Shown one piece after another: positions 1-11,718 of a DNA stretch of 64,000 bases. Source of the DNA: Durusdinium trenchii (lineage: Eukaryota; Sar; Dinophyceae; Suessiales; Symbiodiniaceae); the NCBI GenBank assembly GCA_963970005.1, contig CAXAMN010008546.1, forward strand, positions 64,693-128,692, written 5' to 3'. The number at the start of each line of letters is the position of its first letter. The stretch's first letter is position 1. Position numbers and translations under genes: made by a program. A model generated the notes under the pieces. It saw only the letters and a list, made by a program, of their open reading frames with translations, did no database searches and was not told the DNA's origin.

Positions 1-448
1 ACATTTTCCATTCGAAAAAATGAATGACACTCTTCTGTCCCAATGCCCCTTAATGTTTAGTAGGGCCAACAACATTATACTTTCAACCCAAAAACCATGG
101 TTCCAAATACAATACCATATATATGGTGTGGTGTTCAACGCCAAAACAAATATGGAATTCTATGGTTTGAAAGACCTAGCTCTCCTTCCTCTCTAACAGC
201 ACTAATATGGTGACAGAGCTGAACATGCGTTTGGCATTGAATTAGCTTTTCAAATCTCTGAACGCAGTAGAATTATATAACATCTGCCTTTCTTGTTCCT
301 AGTAGTAATGCCAGGAGCTACTAGTAGCTTCTTGCTCTTAGTAGCAAGGCCAGGAGCCCTTAGTAGCATCCTTGCTCCTAGTAGCGGTGCCCTTGTTACG
401 GTCCAACCGGTCGAAAGGATTGCCAATCCTTCTTACCAATGTCATTAT

Positions 449-648
449 GGTTTGCAACCATCTGAAAACATCAGAGTTAGCATGCGTTTGCTTGCAAACA
501 CCAATGTAGTTATAGTTTGCAACCATCTGAAAACATCAGAATTAGCATGCGCTTGCTTGCGAAAACCAATGGAATTATAGTTTGCAACCATCTGAAAACA
601 TCAGAATTAGCATGCACTTGCTTGCAAAAGCCAATGGAATTATGGTTT
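449..648. repeat. 65-bp tandem repeat, three copies
   Basis: The block beginning TTTGCAACCATCTGAAAACA starts at 451, 516 and 581, giving an exact period of 65 bp with few substitutions. It is preceded at about 293-385 by shorter degenerate repeats built on CTAGTAGC and GCCAGGAGC. Confidence 0.85.
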
Positions 649-1944
649 CCACATGTATCCTGATCAAGGGCACTTCCAGAAATTCATCACAAATGGTCTT
701 GAAATGACCAAACGTGATGACGCTCAAAAAAAAGTTTAACAAACACGCCTCTAGGGTATGTACCGGTTTGGGTGGTCCTTTTGTTCACCAATCTTTGGGA
801 CCCATGGGTCTGGCCGATCGTTTCACATGAAGAGGTCGTGCTTGGTCGAGACCGGGCACTGTCGGTGGAACACAGAACTGAAGGTCTTCACAGAGTGATT
901 GGGTCAGACCACACCAGCCTCCAGGAACAAAGCGGCTTGCTTCATTCAGTTGAGCAACGTCATAAACCTCTATGAAAGAATTTAGGTAGGACTTAAGATT
1001 ATGAATCTTTGCGAAAGGAAAACTGCAGTTGGGGAAAACTTGGCGAAAGGTTTGGAGAAAGGCTCTGAATGTTTGATGAAAGGATTTTGTAAGGTTTCCA
1101 TTTGGAGATGCAGGATTTTTGATTGAGTTTCTCCGATGGCAAGCATGAAAGAAATTCTCAGACCATCATGTTTTGTGGAGTGGCTCAAGATGGGCAATCA
1201 CAGTGGTCACTCGCGCAATCACAGCGGATTGGGGCGGGATGTTGCTGATGGGGCTTTGCATGGACCGTATGGACTGAGTGGACCAGTCCCGAGCTCTGGA
1301 GACCTCATAGGCTCCAGCCCAAGCGGCCCCCGCCAAAGCGGCCCCAGATTTCGATTGTTTTGCGATGCCATGGGCCACAACTGTGAAGGCTCTGACGAGT
1401 GGGGTGGTCCAGCGCGACAGCGAATTGAGCAGCGCTCACAGCCAATGCTGCAAAGCCTCCCAGAAGACCTGCTTGCACTTCGCCTGCTCGACCCCATGAG
1501 CACGTTGAGAGGCATTTGCCAAAGCAGGTCTTGGAAACGCAAGATGCTGTCGGAGTTCATGTGAGCAAAAGGACCGTTGCCTCTGATATGTTTGGTGTTG
1601 CCATTCTTCCACGCTACACTTCACTTACGCAGTTGCATTACTGTAAGTCACTGCGAAGCTTGACTCATGCATCAGAAAACCATAGAATCCATAGAACCTA
1701 AGAAGCAATCCCTTTTGGCTGACTTCAGTCATGTGCATTTGGCTCGCTTATTGACTTACACGGCTAGTCATGTCTCAGAGTCAAGAAATTGTTTGCACCA
1801 TTTTGACATATTTTTTTTGGGCAACTACTGTAGGTGTTTATCGTTTCGGGGTGTAGATCAGAGGATCAGAAAGGGGTGTGCTGCACACTGTACGTGCACA
1901 CATACTCCAATTCATCCACCAATCTTCAGCAGCTTGCCAGAGAA
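649..1944. other. No supported gene
   Basis: Overlapping open frames exist on both strands at 1136-1564 but none has composition that favours it over the others. GCGAAAGG-type words recur at 1008-1065 and again at 2810-2910 and 6350, a dispersed low-complexity signature. Confidence 0.3.
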
Positions 1945-2844
1945 ATGGAAATTCAATCCGCCCCAAGGTGTCATGATCCTGGATCTTCATCGAAATCTGG
2001 CTTTGTTCACTCTGTTGACTTTGTTTACTCTGGCTCTGAGCGCTCTGGCTCAGAGTGCTCTGAGCGCTCTGAGCACAATTCAAGAGCAAGTCGTCCAAGA
2101 CCCGTCAGACCCGTGAGTGCCACTTCTGCAGAGATTTTTTCGTCGGTCAACCTGCGGCGTCTTGATGCCATTGCTGTTGAAATGCTCTTCGAAGATGCGT
2201 ATGCTTTGCTGACACCGGACTGGTATTTGGATAGAAGAGACGTCAACCAGCCACATAGTTCCGAGTGGCCATTTTTCTCACCAGACTTTTGGTGTTCGAG
2301 CGACTCTGGCAAAGTTTGCTTCCTTCCTGTTTCAGATGCTTTGGCCGAGCTTGTGCTACCCGGTCAATATCACAAGGCAGTTGGTGAGGATTGGCGCTGT
2401 TATGATGCATTGGGGCGGCCTGGTAATGTTGGCGGTTTTCACGGATGCTGTGTTGACACCGGTCAGCCTGGGTCGGACTGGACTTTAGTTGCCAGGCTTG
2501 CCGACTTTGGATGGGTTTTGGACAGGGCTGCTGGAATCCGAGTGGAGTTTGCGGCCTTGGTTCGAAATGATTCAGAAAATCTGGTAGCGTCCCTTGGCGC
2601 GCACGATGAATGCCGAGCGCTATTTCGCGTGGCTGACGTGAGGTTGCCCACTGGCAAGCTTTTGCTTCTTGACCCTGCAGATGTCAATGAATTTGGAGGT
2701 TGGCGCTTGCCCGATAGAAATGCTTCGCTGGACTTGCTGGTTGAAGATGGGCCGGCTGTGCCCACTGGACTTGGAGCTGGGTACTATCCTGTCGTGCTTT
2801 CCTCTGACTCGGCGAAAGGGTTAGCGAAAGAGGTTGTTGGGTGA
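1945..2844 (+). CDS. DUF4241-like exon, probably incomplete
   Basis: The open frame runs from before 1834. ATG 1945 is the first Met after a plausible acceptor (TCAGCAG). A Ser/Arg-rich leader is followed by a well-mixed sequence. Its end, LPTGKLLLLDPADVNEFGG and then GYYPVVLSSDSAKG, resembles the DUF4241 pattern of a Leu-Pro-x-Gly strand, a Asp-Pro, and a Gly-x-Tyr-Pro-Val strand. The C-terminal half of that family is missing. The frame ends at TGA 2842, and a GT donor (GGTGAAG) just before it suggests a further exon. The family call is by eye. Confidence 0.4.
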   Translation: MEIQSAPRCHDPGSSSKSGFVHSVDFVYSGSERSGSECSERSEHNSRASRPRPVRPVSATSAEIFSSVNLRRLDAIAVEMLFEDAYALLTPDWYLDRRDVNQPHSSEWPFFSPDFWCSSDSGKVCFLPVSDALAELVLPGQYHKAVGEDWRCYDALGRPGNVGGFHGCCVDTGQPGSDWTLVARLADFGWVLDRAAGIRVEFAALVRNDSENLVASLGAHDECRALFRVADVRLPTGKLLLLDPADVNEFGGWRLPDRNASLDLLVEDGPAVPTGLGAGYYPVVLSSDSAKGLAKEVVG

Positions 2845-4878
2845 AGTGGGTCGGCGAAAGCAAAACATGCAGCCGCGAAAGCGTTGCGAAGGGATTGGCG
2901 AAAGGTTTTTATAATCTTAATAAAAGTTCCGGATGGTTTTTGACACCGCTCAGTTGGATTCCTGTCTGATTGACGAGTGCGCAAATGAAACTGCGCAGAG
3001 ATCCCCCCCAACACTTTGCGGTTCAAGAGGGAAAGGTATATTGGCTACCGGCATCTACAGGTGCAGATGTTGACATGCATTGTGTTTTGGAGAGGCAGCT
3101 TGAACCATCAATGTATACACATATGGCAACATATGGGTGTATCCGAGGTGTATCCTTCTTCCTTTTGAAATGTTTGCCCAAGCCAAAAGTGAAAACAAGA
3201 TACAATAGTTTGCTTATGACAGGTTATAAGTGTGGAAGGGCTACGCAAAAGAGGTGAGGGAAAAAGCAGTTGTTCATGCGAGCATCTTCAATGTCAAGCC
3301 CTCTAGACCAGCTCAGGACACAGATCGCAAGATGCAGAAGCTAGAAGGCAGGCAACCGTGGTTTGTCTTTTTTGGTATTTGTTTGTGCCTGATGCTTTGA
3401 TGTTTTGGCATGGAAAGCTCAGGGAGTGGCTCTTGAACTATTGATTTGCATTGATCTAGTTTGGTCATATGACTGTTCACTGGTCGATTCCGATGGTGAT
3501 ACGCTTGAACACCCCTGGCGCCGAGCCGGTATGTTGTTGTTGTTGTTGTTGTTTCTTTTTAAGAGCACAAAAAACGGCGAGATTCGATCTCCCACGTGAG
3601 TCTTCTGTCATCCTTAGATTGCTTTGTCCTCCCTCAGGTGCAGAGAGCAAGATAGGCTGGGACCGGAGACGTGGGTCCACGGCAGAGAAACGAACAGACG
3701 AGATATCCGGAATGCACCGAGGCACGGGCTTCAACAAAAAAGGATGTCAGGTGTCTCATGATATCTCTACAGGTGTCATGGGTCCACCATTCTTGTTTGC
3801 TTAGCGCCGAGGGTGGGACGCATGTGAGACGACGATGAGAGAAACCATGGTCGCCCCACTAACTTGCGTGTGGCCGCTCTGGCACCCTGCAAGGCCGCAC
3901 AGGGTTAAACCCAAGATGGGTTTCTCTCCAAGACTTTGAAGGAAGCTTGGTGCCTCCCAAAAGGGATCCTTACGTCAATGTATACTATTTGAAGGGAGTA
4001 TCTTTCTCTCGACATGCATCCATACCTCCACATCTGACTCCCTTAGTCGAGCAATTTGTGTTTGTCCTGTACAGCTCCGGCCTTTCGTTACACTCTGTAG
4101 ATCACCGTGGCATGGCGCGCATGGCGCGCATGGCGCTGCTCAGTCAGGCGTTCCGTTGACCATGGAGGCGGCCGAGCACTTTCAGGCCGTGTCCGTGGGA
4201 GTCTATTAATCAAGAGTTTACATCTATATTACGTCCATAAATTATGTTCTTACCTTAAACTGAACAGCGATTTCCTAGGGTTTGATGCTCCCAAGGTTTT
4301 TCTTGCAGAGACAGTCAGGGTGAGAGAATGGAGCGCCAGGCGCTGGCAGCGAGCCGCGCTGAGGTGGCCACCGGGGCTTTTTCTCGCACGATTTCTGCCC
4401 CACAGAGGGAGGGTTTGGCAGTGAGCACCCCATAGAAAGCTGCAGTGAATCTTGGACGGAAGCAACCCATGTCACCGTCAGACCCTGAAGATGAAGACAG
4501 ACCAATGCCACCAGCCGAACCGAATTATACACATAGTTACACACATAGTGACATAGTAGATATACAGCATATATATACACATATAAGTGTGTATTTATAT
4601 ATACACATTATACATGCTACGTACTTCCTTCTCACTTATCCGGGTTCTCTAATGCAGGACGTTCGTCAAATACTGTCTTGCCCTCACTTGGACGCATCCA
4701 GCTCCGAATCTACGAGAATCTTGTTCAATGTAGCATGTTCATAGTAGATGGCACAAGCCCACCGTCGTCTTAAGCACAACACCCAGCCATCATCAGCGCA
4801 TGAACTACCCGTGTTTTATTTAATACGGTTGTTTTATGTGGTTTCCTTTGGCATCCAACTGCCCCGCAGCACTTGCAG
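2845..4878. other. No supported gene; simple repeats
   Basis: Contains a (TTG)n run at 3533-3555 and a TA/CA-rich tract at about 4525-4616. Several short open frames are not distinguishable from chance. Confidence 0.3.
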
Positions 4879-5031
4879 GCCTCGGATCAGATGGCTCGGG
4901 AGCCGGCGGATGTGGATCAAGAGAAGCAGAAGGCAGAGGCCCTGCAAGCTATGTGTGCCAGTGTCTCCTTTGGCTGGTTGTTTTCGTCCCATTCGCATGG
5001 TTGGTTGGGTTACCAGAGCCACAACATGTGA
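4879..5031 (+). CDS. Candidate exon, charged helical segment
   Basis: Begins in phase 0 directly after an acceptor (CACTTGCAG) and codes ASDQMAREPADVDQEKQKAE, a typical charged helix, before a possible GT donor at about 4961. A further acceptor (TTCCTTACAG) follows at about 5061. No family recognised. Confidence 0.3.
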   Translation, partial: ASDQMAREPADVDQEKQKAEALQAMCASVSFGWLFSSHSHGWLGYQSHNM

Positions 5032-5867
5032 TTCTTTTGTTTGTGATGTTTTCCTTACAGTCCGCTCTCAAGCAGGGTGCGAACAGAACGTCAGCAGGGT
5101 TTCCAAGTCCTTCAAGATGAATCTGTAGTAAGAGCTTAAGAAACCGTTGCCTTCCATCTACCGTCAGAAACCGATGTCCCCTTCGTGCCTGCACCTGCCG
5201 CATGGGTGCTGCATTGGTTGATCCCATGCAGAAGAGGAACCAAAACCTTCCTGAAGACCCCAAAGACTCAGACTGAAGATACTTGCCAACCCTCACCCAA
5301 GCTGCCCAAAGAGCAGGCGCTGCCGAGCCCCGCGGCGCCGCGGCCGCCCAAGTCGCAGCGGCCACCGACGAGTGCGGCAGACCTGGAGGTGGGTCATTTG
5401 GTCTGAGTTGGGTAAAGCTCAGGCCGCATGGGCCATTGTGATGGTTTGGTTGACCAAAGAATGTCAAGAGTCAAGAGTCATGTTGTCGGACTACAAAGAC
5501 TGGGAGTTCATCCTCTTAGAAGATCAGCATTCAGACATCTCGGAGGGTATTTGTTTCTTCGTGTAAGTTCATATCATGTCGCCATGGTTCTCGGTATTTG
5601 CTGTTGCTTAGTGGCCAGTGGGTAGAGCCACCCTCCACGCGTCAGATTGACGCAAGTTTTTCGACCGGCAAGTCGGATTGCCTAAAAGGTGTTTGGGGAT
5701 CCAATGTCAAGCACTCACAGCCACTTGCAGCATGCAAAGCTTCTTAGGGTGAAACTTTACAAGACTTGAACAGCAAGCTTATACTCTAGTACTATACAAC
5801 AAGCTTCTTATATAGTGAGAAGTCTTGAACAACAAGCTTCTTGGCGTGGCAACGGTATAGTGTTGCG

Positions 5868-6030
5868 AATGTCGTTTGGGGCCACACCAGACCTGAAGGA
5901 AGTACTGTGAAATCACAACCTATGGAGTTGAACGCTTGGCTTTGTCACGTTGAGAATGTCATTTGGGCCATGCCACAGGAAGCAAAGAACTGTTTAAAGT
6001 GAAGGAAGCACTGTGAAATCACAACCTATG
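5868..6030. repeat. Diverged direct duplication
   Basis: GAATGTCGTTTGGGGCCAC...TGAAATCACAACCTATGG (5868-5925) recurs with changes at 5951-6030. Period is about 85-100 bp because of an insertion in the second copy. Confidence 0.55.
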
Positions 6031-6047
6031 GGACAAAAGCCAGCTCG

Positions 6048-6374
6048 ATGTCACGCCAGGCACTGATAGGAAGATTCTCGAATGCCGGCGTCGTTCTGAG
6101 CCATGACCTTGCACACCGACATGGGTGCAAAGCCAGTGGCAGCACCTTTGCCTGGGCTGAAGGTCCGCGGAAGCCGCTGGTTCCGCCGGGCTGGATGGAT
6201 GGCGGCATGTCCTTTCGGCCTCGTGCTTGCAACCACAGCATGTCAGCTATGTCGAAGGAACCGGCGTGCCACACGATGTTTCTTTGGGGCGAAGTCATGG
6301 AGCACTACCATGCTGATCATGCTGGTGTGATTGGGGCGAAGGGGTTCGCTATGGCGAAAGATCGGAGATTCTAA
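6048..6374 (+). CDS. Candidate ORF, function unknown
   Basis: A frame of 108 codons (LIGRFSNAGVVLSHDLAHR, later GVIGAKGFAMAKDRRF). A second + frame is open over much of the same region, so the choice of frame is uncertain. No motif recognised. Confidence 0.25.
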   Translation: MSRQALIGRFSNAGVVLSHDLAHRHGCKASGSTFAWAEGPRKPLVPPGWMDGGMSFRPRACNHSMSAMSKEPACHTMFLWGEVMEHYHADHAGVIGAKGFAMAKDRRF

Positions 6375-6589
6375 GGTCCCAAAAAGGTGGGCGGTCACCG
6401 ACTTCCTCATCCTCCACCTCCAGAGGTCAGGATGGCAGCGACCTGGGAGCTGCGGAGTTGGGAGGATGCCGAACGAGTGAGGTCATGGCTTTTCCCGACT
6501 TAGACTGATTCCCACATCTCAGCTGCATATCACGCCTTGACCAAGTTTCATCAGAAGGGATTGCTGCTGCCAGTTTGTGTTGAAGCCCC

Positions 6590-7272
6590 GTGTTGCCCAA
6601 GCTCCATGCACGCGCTGAGGAGAGGATTATGTTGAAACAAGTCCATCCACGGGGCTCTGCCAATGTGCTGTGGGCAATGGCAGTGCTGCTTGAGGCAACT
6701 CCCAGAATGGCTTCATTGCTTCCTGTTTTGATCAGCATTTTGGCATCGGCACATCTGAAGGATGCCGCTGCTGACGTGCTGAAAGTTGTGTGCCAGCACT
6801 CCTTGCCCACATTCCGGGCAAGGCCGGTGAAATGATTCCTCAGCAATTGTCAAACTGCTTATGACTATGGGCATCAGCGCAGTTGAAGGATGTCGCTCCT
6901 GATGTGCTGAAGGTCGTGCCAGCACTCATTCCCAAAATGTTAAGCAAAGCTGGTGCCATGAATCCTCAATACTTGTCCAACTGCTTATGGGCATCAGCAC
7001 AATTGAAGGATGTCGCTNNNNNNNNNNACTTGTCCAACTGCTTATGGGCATCAGCACAATTGAAGGATGTCGCTCCTGACGTGCTGAAGGTCGTGCCAGC
7101 ATTCATTGCCCAGATTCCCGGCAAGGCTGGCTCAATGAATTCATTCGACATATCTCAGTGCAGGTGCGCCTTGGAAGATCTGAAGGATGTAGCACCCGAA
7201 GTGCTGAAGATCGCAGACGCCCTGGCAACAAAGACCATTAAGGCGAATCGCACCCGCTCCAATGTTGGATGA
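6590..7272 (+). pseudogene. Decayed array of 40-residue helical repeats (OPR/HPR-like)
   Basis: At least four units share the pattern LSNCLWASAQLKDVAPDVLK, about 40 residues (120 bp) each, resembling the W-A-x-A-x-L helical repeats of organellar RNA-binding OPR and HPR/RAP proteins. The first unit diverges (ANVLWAMAVLLEA). Relative to its neighbours the second unit has 2 extra bases (GTTGTGTGCC near 6792), which shift the frame, and 6 extra bases (near 6860) that put a TGA in the repeat frame. An N gap with duplicated edges (7018-7027) lies inside the array. I read it as a broken gene or exon. Retained function is possible only if splicing removes the breaks. Confidence 0.6.
7018..7027. other. 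Assembly gap, 10 N
   Basis: The 47 nt before the gap (6971-7017) are repeated exactly after it (7028-7074). This is probably an unmerged contig overlap rather than missing sequence. Confidence 0.85.
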
Positions 7273-8495
7273 GGGGTTCACCTTTGTCAAGCAAAGTTGT
7301 TCGGTGAAGATCCACGGCATTTTCATCAGCTGTTTGATTTCTCAAAGCCGAGTTTGGTGCATGGACCAGAGACAGGTTCCTGGCACCATCTTGAGAAGAG
7401 TGCTCCTCCGAATTGATGCACCACGGGAGGTCCGAGTGCAGGCGCAGCTTCTGGTTTGTACATCATACTGGCGAGGGGCAGTGATAAAGGGACACCGCAT
7501 GTTTGGACGCATTGGGATGCATGTTCTCCCACCATAGGCCATAGACCTTCCAAAAAAATGACAGACAGAGTCATGTGTATATATATTGTTTAAAAGAGAA
7601 AGTAATGCACATAGATGTATGTATGTATCTTGCTTTTGCTTTACAAATGTGTCCTCGCAACCCAATTTGCTGCCCAAAGATTTCGATGGATTCCTCGTTG
7701 GTACTTTCATTTGCCTTCAGTAGATGTCTTGTTTGATGGTAGTACCCGCAGGCAACTTGCCACAGAAGGAGCTTGAAGCTGTTTTCCATGTTATTGTACG
7801 TATGACGTGTCTTCGAGTTTAAAATGCCGACTAAATCCGACTAAGGCAGTTCACCAACTTTACTTCGTATATGACTATTGACGATATTATGCGCGCAGTT
7901 ATCAAGCTCTTTTTGTTGGAACAGAGTAAACCGAAACTTGCTTGTGTTGCTTATTTCTTGCCTTCATCCAGAGCTCGCGGGTCCGAAGGAACCCCACGTT
8001 GATCGGCACCTCGTGCAGCGCCGAAGGCCTTGTGGCAGACTGGGGCGTTGAGCTTGACGCGCGCTGAGCGACTGGGCAGCAAGGCCATGGACCCGGACGG
8101 TGGCCAAGTGAAAGCAGTGAAAGGCTGATGAGCCCTACACTTGAATTCCAAAAGACACCCTCTTAATGATTCCGAATCCAAAACCATTCTTGTGATCTAT
8201 AATTAGAACGTATGACCCAAAGGGCACGACCTAGTCCCCACCCCTGAAACATGTCTCATTGAACCGCTTGCTTGATGAACTTCTTATATACATATATGTT
8301 GGTAGTAAGCTTCGGTACCACTGGGACTCCGCAGGGTGGATGACCAAAGAGGGAGGAAAGAAGTCCAGGGAGAAAGAAACCGAAACCTATATCAATTCTC
8401 TCTAAACACATCTAAAAACTATTGTATCATTGACACTGTGGTTGGAGTTTATTTTGTTTTGTATTCTGAGGTCTCGGACTGTCCCGGAGGGGCAC
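7273..8495. other. No well-supported gene
   Basis: A + strand stretch at about 7964-8070 (RVRRNPTLIGTSCSAEGLVA) looks mildly coding-like but has no clear borders. Nothing else is supported. Confidence 0.3.
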
Positions 8496-8900
8496 GATGG
8501 TTGGAACCACTACTTGTTCCATTGGCTCCCACGAGGGCCAGGACACCTCCAACCTGCGCCTTAGGCTTCCAGGCAAAGCCAAGCCGTCCGGACGCCCATT
8601 TGGGATGACCGGAAGCGATGGCCTTGGGGGTGGCCCTGGGGGTCGTGAGGCCACAACGTTGGCAGCGTTAGCAGCTTGCCTGGGCCGCGTTTGAATTGGT
8701 AAATACTGGGCTCTAGCAATGAGGTTGAGCAAGGTAGGAGCGAGACTGTTTCTGAGCTTTAGTTTTTGGTGGTATAAGTGTGCGCACTGAATGCAAGTAG
8801 TAGCAATGCAAATTCACAGACTGTTTGGTGAAGGCAGTCGGCCTGGTCGGACAGTGTCGCAAAGGAGTTCGCTAAAGTTAGGCCTTTTGACGCCCAGTCA

Positions 8901-9260
8901 ATGCCCGGGCAAGTGAAGCCTGTCAAGCAAGCCATCTCAGCATATCTCCAGGTTCCCCCAAAAAGCATTGCTGGCTCACCGGCTCACTGGCTCATTGGAT
9001 CCGACAACTTGCGGGGAGAAAGGTTTGTCATGGCATGTTCATGGGTCCAGAACTCCGGGGTCCTCAGAACTCTGAAGGTACACTCGGACACACCTGAAAA
9101 AGAAGTGCATGGAGAGGCATGGAGACCCACTGAGTCTTCAGTCCAAGTTCTTTTTTCAAGAAATGGTTACTGTTATTTGGTTTTGCGAAACATCTCTTTA
9201 TGCCCACCCACACAGGTGAGAACAGCTACTGATACACTAGCTGCCAAAATACCCATGTGA
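8901..9260 (+). CDS. Candidate ORF, function unknown (119 aa)
   Basis: Starts at ATG 8901 and codes a mixed, charged protein (MPGQVKPVKQAISAYLQVPP, later SDTPEKEVHGEAWRPTESS). The frame is open and no competing frame is as long here. No domain, signal peptide or membrane segment is seen. It may be an exon rather than a whole gene. Confidence 0.4.
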   Translation: MPGQVKPVKQAISAYLQVPPKSIAGSPAHWLIGSDNLRGERFVMACSWVQNSGVLRTLKVHSDTPEKEVHGEAWRPTESSVQVLFSRNGYCYLVLRNISLCPPTQVRTATDTLAAKIPM

Positions 9261-9747
9261 CGCGTGCATCTTAAGGGCTGTGCACATCACCTGTCGCGGA
9301 TTTAAATCTCTTGTTGAGGGTGGCAAGCCAGTTTCTTTTTCTTGACCATCCTGACAGTGGTCAAGTTGGTATGGGTTGTGCAACAAAACCTACACATACA
9401 GTCACATACACCTATACTAACTGCTTTGCTCGGCACTGCTCGGCCCTGTTGGTTTCACCCCTCGGCCCTGCCAAGTTGGATCTATTCATCGGATGACAAG
9501 CCATGATGGCACCATCAGTGAGCTGAGCTTTGGTCGCCTGAGGTCCTTTTCGCTCTGGTCGTATGTTCTCCTTTCCTTGGCTCACCGGAGTTCGGACTTC
9601 GCGGAAGCGAACCCAAAGAAGTCTTCCGCCAGGGCGTCCCACACCGACGCCTCACACGCCCGGAAGCCAAGGGCTTCGGATGGCCAGGCCTTCACGACCT
9701 CTTGGTTGAAGAACTATATATGGAAGTGACTTAGTGAGAGTGGTTGT

Positions 9748-9990
9748 GTGTTACGTGTGCTACTTGCTTTCCTGGTTTGGTCATACTTCCGAGTATCAAG
9801 ATGTCCATTGCCTTCCTTTAAGGTTGGGATCTGGGGCATCTCGCAGGGGGGGGTCATCAACAGTAAGAGATGTTCAGGCATCCTGGACCACCTAAGATCA
9901 GCCAGGGGACTCCATGAAAGCAGCATGGAAGTAGACCTGCTGTCCAACGTGGCATGTTTCGTGGCTGGGAAGTACCTGGTTTGGGTTTGA
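9748..9990 (+). CDS. Candidate exon, function unknown
   Basis: The second half (GIWGISQGGVINSKRCSG, then LLSNVACFVAGKYLVW) has coding-like composition; the first part may be intron. Weak support. Confidence 0.25.
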   Translation: MLRVLLAFLVWSYFRVSRCPLPSFKVGIWGISQGGVINSKRCSGILDHLRSARGLHESSMEVDLLSNVACFVAGKYLVWV

Positions 9991-10460
9991 GTGACCAAAT
10001 GCTCATCCCTTAGAATTGACTGCCAGATGATTTGGACCAGTCGCACCTCAGTTGGGCTTTGCTTGTGAGGAAACTAATTACTAAGAAACTACCTTCTAAG
10101 GAAATATCATGTGTATGCCACTTGTTGCGCTGCTGAGGGGAAGGGCGTCAACCTTGAAGAGGCGAGGGAAGCAAGAAACATCATCGTCCATTGTCTGTGC
10201 ACGGATTGGCACCATTGAGCAGCATGTGATTAACATAATCAAGTTGCCGCCATTTAACATACATGGTTGATGTGATTGATCGGTGGTCACAAACATGGGA
10301 TACAGGTTGATACGGAGATCTATTGGGGTAGTATTGGGCATAACTACATTTATTAGATCATGTTGTGCTTCATGTGTCGAATTGAAACCCGGCACCTTCA
10401 CCAGTCGAGGTCACGTTCGATCATCACCAAAACTCAGATATCACTTCGTCTCCAGAGCAG

Positions 10461-10826
10461 TTGGACCCGACCTTTTTGCAGGTCATCCTCAACCTCTTGA
10501 AGCCTCTCCCCCTGGAGAAGCAGCAAAGCTTGGCCACTTGGAGTGTAGAACGGGCTTGGTATGGGCATGCTTTTGTAAAACCGTGGCCTTGGGTATTTGG
10601 GTCGGCAGCCAGTCCCGGGCCAGTCCCTGATAAACGGAGATATAGATGGTGGGATGCACCACCTGACCATGTGGTGCCGAGCCTGAGAGAGGACATGGGA
10701 CGACCAGTTTCCTGTCGAGCGAGCTTCCCACTTGTGCCTTTAGCTACGCACTTTGCATCGCCCAAGGGGCCGGAGGAGCACTCAAATCCCGCAGCCAGAG
10801 TCTCTCAGCATGTGGGTTCCCAGTAG
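10461..10826 (+). CDS. Candidate ORF, function unknown (121 aa)
   Basis: ATG 10461 opens a frame with balanced composition (QVILNLLKPLPLEKQQSLA, then PDKRRYRWWDAPPDHVVPS). Two - strand frames overlap it, so frame choice is uncertain. No family recognised. Confidence 0.35.
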   Translation: MDPTFLQVILNLLKPLPLEKQQSLATWSVERAWYGHAFVKPWPWVFGSAASPGPVPDKRRYRWWDAPPDHVVPSLREDMGRPVSCRASFPLVPLATHFASPKGPEEHSNPAARVSQHVGSQ

Positions 10827-11039
10827 ATGGCCTTCCAACATTGAGAGAAGAAAGACCAGTCAGAGTCTCACAATGGGGTCCTTGTGAGTGCCCCCGGTCA
10901 GGATGAATTTGCTGAGTCGGACTTCTTGGCTTCTTGGCGACTCTGGTAGCCAAAAGAAACAAAGAGGACTAGTCAATAGTCAACCTTTCTTCCTCAACTG
11001 ACTCTTTGCTCTCTCTGTGTGTGTTGACCTTTATTAAAC

Positions 11040-11297
11040 ATGAGGACTCCCATCCAACTGATGCGTGAGACGTTGCCCATCTTCGTACGTCCGTCCGTAC
11101 GACCCAACATGAAGGGGGCCGGTTTGGGTCGGCCGCTGCTCCACACCAAAGCGGCCTTTCTCGGCCGGTCGGCCGCTCTTCCGCCGCAGGTGAGCGAGAA
11201 GATGCTCGCAGAGGAGGGACGGGACGATGGATCGAGCCAAGCCTGGCCCGGTGTGACGAAAGAAGGGCATCTAAAGACCAGATGGTTGACGAAATAA
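11040..11297 (+). CDS. Candidate exon, function unknown
   Basis: The part from about 11109 (MKGAGLGRPLLHTKAAFLG, then SEKMLAEEGRDDGSSQAWPG) looks coding and ends in TAA at 11295. A longer - strand frame (10994-11590) overlaps but is Ser/Arg/Pro-rich and less convincing. Confidence 0.3.
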   Translation: MRTPIQLMRETLPIFVRPSVRPNMKGAGLGRPLLHTKAAFLGRSAALPPQVSEKMLAEEGRDDGSSQAWPGVTKEGHLKTRWLTK

Positions 11298-11586
11298 GGG
11301 AATCCCAAAGGAATTGTTTGCAAAGAATTCTGATGGTGTTCAGTTGTTGTGTTCATTCGTGCGTATGACTGTATGACCCATGATTTGTTGCCGCTATGAC
11401 GTGTATCGAACAGGACAACCAAGGAACTGGGTGAATCTCCAACAATGAATGTCTTGGATCCTTGGGGCAGAGGTTTTGTGTGCCACACGAAAGGTGTAAG
11501 TGGAGCAGAGGTGACTGGTCCAAGGAGCCATCCACAAGTCTGAACTGTGGCAGCAGGGTTGGGATAGGGGAATCTTCTCAACTGGG

Positions 11587-11718
11587 ACATACAGTGGTTT
11601 CAGAGTAGATGGCACTGTCACCCCAAGATGTCTTTTAGATGATGGGGATCCATATAAAACACCAGTTAAACCACCTTTTGGTGATTGTGCCATCTACTCT
11701 CAATCCACCGTATATGTT
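11587..11718. repeat. MITE-like inverted-repeat element
   Basis: AGAGTAGATGGCACTGTCACC (11602-11622, two of 21 bases mismatched) faces its inverse at 11680-11700, and the similarity extends outward for about 15 more bases on each side. It has no coding capacity. Confidence 0.7.

Noticed and set aside
1136-1564. 142-codon + strand frame
   Set aside because: Three overlapping - strand frames of similar length and no motif; Gly/Ser/Pro-rich.
1700-1735. Possible spliced-leader sequence (TTTTGGCT)
   Set aside because: Only a short match; the rest of the dinoflagellate leader is not present. No other candidate was seen.
4949-5467. 172-codon - strand open frame
   Set aside because: Ala/Pro-rich part arises from the GC-rich stretch 5325-5375; the + strand has better exon borders.
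10994-11590. 198-codon - strand open frame
   Set aside because: Ser/Pro/Arg-rich without motif; a + strand frame inside it (from 11109) looks more protein-like.
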